Shown here in pieces: positions 61,038 to 62,588 of a stretch of DNA of 62,588 nucleotides. The DNA is taken from positions 1 to 62,588 of the forward strand of contig JAGKTY010000011.1 of the NCBI GenBank assembly GCA_021153185.1. The letters are read 5' to 3'. A program made the translations under genes and the position numbers. Positions within the stretch are counted from its first letter, which is position 1. Every line of letters begins with the position of its first letter. The notes beneath the pieces were generated by a model that ran no database searches, was not told the origin of the DNA, and saw only the letters and a list, made by a program, of their open reading frames with translations. This DNA is from Lachnospiraceae bacterium. Its GTDB lineage: Bacteria; Bacillota; Clostridia; Lachnospirales; Lachnospiraceae.

Positions 61038-61100
61038 ATTATATCTAATATATTAACTATTTATTTCGTTTTCATCTAAAATAGATAATATTTTAACTAT
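61038..61100 (-). promoter_or_regulatory. Promoter and two operator-like repeats of hipBA
   Basis: Two 19-base repeats, TATCTAATATATTAACTAT (61042-61060) and TAGATAATATTTTAACTAT (61082-61100), differ at three positions and are 40 bases apart, about four helical turns. A TATAAT box (61038-61043) overlaps the nearer one. Such spacing suits two HipB dimers on one face of DNA, with repression by blocking the -10 box. Confidence 0.55.
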
Positions 61101-61281
61101 ATATTATCACACTTTTTTTCATTTTCAAACAATAATATTCCCATATTTATGACAGCAATACATATGAATAAAAATGTTAAAATCATATCAACCAAAACTG
61201 GACCAAATTCGTCTTGCCATATTCTCGATAATAAAACACCATTTCTGACAATTGTCGTTTAGTTAGTTGCCACCGGGTACA

Positions 61282-61330
61282 AAAACCCCACCTTATCAAT
61301 ATGTTTAAAATTGATAGGGTGGGGTTTTTA
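61282..61330. terminator. Strong bidirectional terminator
   Basis: A long stem (AAAACCCCACC.TATCAAT with ATTGATA.GGTGGGGTTTT) ends the KilA-N gene on the minus strand and offers T runs both ways. Confidence 0.9.
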
Positions 61331-61342
61331 TTGTTAATCATT

Positions 61343-62194
61343 CTATTCAATCAAATGTGTTTTTAATGTTTCAATAGTCTTTTGATTCTTTAAGAGCGAT
61401 TGTAACTGTCTATAGGCTTTATCTCTTAAAATTTTTAATCTATCGATTTGCGAAACGCCTTGTCTGATTAAATCAGCATTAGTATCTTCTAAATTTATCA
61501 AAACAACAAGTTCTTCAGCGGAGGCAAAGTCACGAATATTAGGAGACATTCCTTTAGTATTAGTTTCTTTTCTCCATTGTGCTGCCGTTTTGCCAAATAA
61601 CGCCATGTTTAACAAATCAGCTTCTGATGCATAAGTATAGGACATTTCCTGTGGAGTAAGTTCCGGTGAAATTAAGCATTCCTTAACAGCATCAGTATGA
61701 ATTTTGTAATTGATTTTTGTGAGTTCTCTTTTTACATCCCAGCCTATTGATAATCGTTCGGATTCATCCTTTTTAAGCCTCTGATAATCTTTAATAAGGT
61801 ATAGTTTGAACTCTGGGGAAATCCAAGATGCAAATTCAAAAGCTATGTCAGTATGAGCATAAGTACCTCCATACCTTCCTGCTTTGGTAGTTATCCCTAT
61901 TGCATTGGTTTTTTCTATCCATTGAGAGGGAGATATTGCAAAAGAAGGCTCGCCAGAGCTAATTTTAAACTTACCAAATTCGGTAAGGTTAAAATTGCTG
62001 TTATGTAATTGTTCCCATAATCCCATATAAGAAATAGTAGAATTATTTCTTATCCAATGATTTATAACTAACGCAGGGAATTCGGGATTTTTATATTTAG
62101 CTATATCCGTTAAACAGATAAATGCCTCTTCGTTTACAATGTCTCCATATACTCGTATGTTGACACCATTAGCATTTATTGTAGTGTTTTTCAT
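61343..62194 (-). CDS. KilA-N domain protein
   Basis: 283 aa. The N-terminal ~130 residues show the KilA-N pattern (AFICLTDIAKYKNPEFPALVINHWIRNNSTISYMGLWEQ, then GGTYAHTDIAFEFASWISPEFKLYLI). This is a DNA-binding fold common in phages, mobile elements and accessory islands. The C-terminal part is helical and unrecognised. AGGAG lies six bases before ATG 62194. Base and codon use are visibly more AT-rich than the core genes, in keeping with transfer. The role is unknown. Confidence 0.88.
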   Translation of the reverse strand: MKNTTINANGVNIRVYGDIVNEEAFICLTDIAKYKNPEFPALVINHWIRNNSTISYMGLWEQLHNSNFNLTEFGKFKISSGEPSFAISPSQWIEKTNAIGITTKAGRYGGTYAHTDIAFEFASWISPEFKLYLIKDYQRLKKDESERLSIGWDVKRELTKINYKIHTDAVKECLISPELTPQEMSYTYASEADLLNMALFGKTAAQWRKETNTKGMSPNIRDFASAEELVVLINLEDTNADLIRQGVSQIDRLKILRDKAYRQLQSLLKNQKTIETLKTHLIE

Positions 62195-62218
62195 ATCATA
62201 CTCCTATCCTAATATTTA

Positions 62219-62247
62219 TATATACGTAAGATATATTCCTTTTCCAA
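62219..62247 (-). promoter_or_regulatory. KilA-N gene promoter
   Basis: On the minus strand TTGGAA (62242-62247) and TATATA (62219-62224) are separated by 17 bases, 25 bases before the start. Confidence 0.55.
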
Positions 62248-62410
62248 AGTGAGTTCCATTGATACTGTGAATATCATTAAATCCGTCAGAAATAATTTGA
62301 TCTTTATAATCAGTTCCATAACTATAACTAATTATAACACATCATTACTTGAATTTCTTACTTTCCAATCTGTATATAGAAAAACCCCACCATTTCTGAT
62401 GGAGATTAAT

Positions 62411-62588
62411 CTATTTAACCTTTACTTTATAAGTAAATTTCTTTGTACTCTTATCCTTAAATGTAATCGTGACAGTAATCGTAGCCGACCCTTTCTTCAC
62501 ACCCTTAATCTTACCACTTTTACTAATAGAAGCGACCTTTTTATTGCTCGTCTTGTAAGTCACTTTGCTAACCTTAGATTTATCAGAA
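62411..62588 (-). CDS. C-terminal end of a Big_2-type surface protein, partial
   Basis: An open frame on the minus strand runs to the window end and stops at 62411. The 58 visible residues include VSKVTYKTSNKKVASIS, then GKIKGVKKGSATITV, then KFTYKVKVK. This is the bacterial Ig-like (Big_2) repeat pattern seen in adhesins and secreted enzymes. The rest lies outside the window, so the full protein and its signal or anchor cannot be described. A short CCAT/ATGG hairpin with a T run follows (about 62381-62402), a possible terminator. Confidence 0.75.
   Translation of the reverse strand, partial: SDKSKVSKVTYKTSNKKVASISKSGKIKGVKKGSATITVTITFKDKSTKKFTYKVKVK

Larger units (their letters stand above)
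61022..61342. other. AT-rich gap with hipBA control region
   Basis: No gene is supported here. The half next to hipB holds two operator-like repeats and a -10 box; the other end holds a terminator (61282-61330). The middle (about 61101-61280) is AT-rich with nothing recognised. Confidence 0.7.

Noticed and set aside
61343..62588. Prophage remnant at the right edge
   Set aside because: Only one phage-type domain (KilA-N) is present, with no structural, integrase or lysis genes; the neighbours are hipBA and a Big_2 protein.
1..62588. tRNA genes, rRNA, CRISPR arrays or insertion sequences
   Set aside because: No T-loop patterns outside genes, no regularly spaced repeats and no transposase frames were found by reading; a tRNAscan or ISfinder run would settle it.

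Overview
The window looks like core chromosome of a spore-forming, fermentative Firmicute of the family Lachnospiraceae (Roseburia/Agathobacter/Lachnospira type). The evidence is Firmicute Shine-Dalgarno sites (AGGAGG), the sporulation genes spoIIID, sipL and cwlD, a MecA adaptor, a diaminopimelate dehydrogenase, a pyruvate formate-lyase cluster, and an F-type ATP synthase whose c subunit carries Na+ ligands. No tRNA, rRNA, CRISPR array, insertion sequence or complete prophage was seen. Most genes are on the minus strand.

Layout. 1-3.4 kb: guaA, spoIIID, an asparaginase and an unknown gene. 3.4-4.1 kb: an intergenic repeat cluster with a 57-aa gene. 4.1-7.3 kb: a secreted NlpC/P60 hydrolase and a lipoprotein foldase. 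7.4-12.1 kb: DUF1934, murI, a GntR regulator, ispE and sipL. 12.2-15.2 kb: pyrD, pyrK and pyrC. 15.3-24.2 kb: an SGNH esterase, a response-regulator diguanylate cyclase, a GH13 amylase, a PrcB-like lipoprotein, plsC and a large membrane-anchored pseudopeptidase. 24.3-31.5 kb: the complete atp operon (atpZ, I, B, E, F, H, A, G, D, C). 31.6-37.9 kb: a DUF402 gene and a six-gene operon (GH18, cwlD, sua5, rpiB, comEB, SleB-like). 38.0-39.5 kb: a hairpin-rich non-coding region and mecA. 39.5-43.7 kb: DUF1858 and a split pyruvate formate-lyase system with pflA and a ferredoxin. 43.7-50.1 kb: dnaB, rplI, gdpP and a Suv3-type RNA helicase. 50.1-59.6 kb: metabolic and transporter genes. 59.6-62.6 kb: a more AT-rich accessory edge with hipBA, a KilA-N gene and the C-terminus of a Big_2 surface protein.

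The most notable locus is at 40-43.7 kb. The pyruvate formate-lyase body (680 aa) stops just before the glycyl-radical domain. That domain is supplied as a separate 80-aa protein. Between the two lies a 67-aa gene that looks like a paralogue of the first half of the radical domain, with the glycine loop replaced by a short cysteine-containing tail. PflA and a 2[4Fe-4S] ferredoxin follow, and a DUF1858 gene is divergent upstream. This would give a two-part, exchangeable radical enzyme with an extra small partner.

Other signals that the gene calls do not explain are five consecutive hairpins at 38.38-38.56 kb, dispersed palindromic repeats at 3.5-3.8 kb and 32.1 kb, and a pair of related mini-palindromes after two plus-strand genes. 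All functional statements rest on reading sequence motifs; no database search was run.
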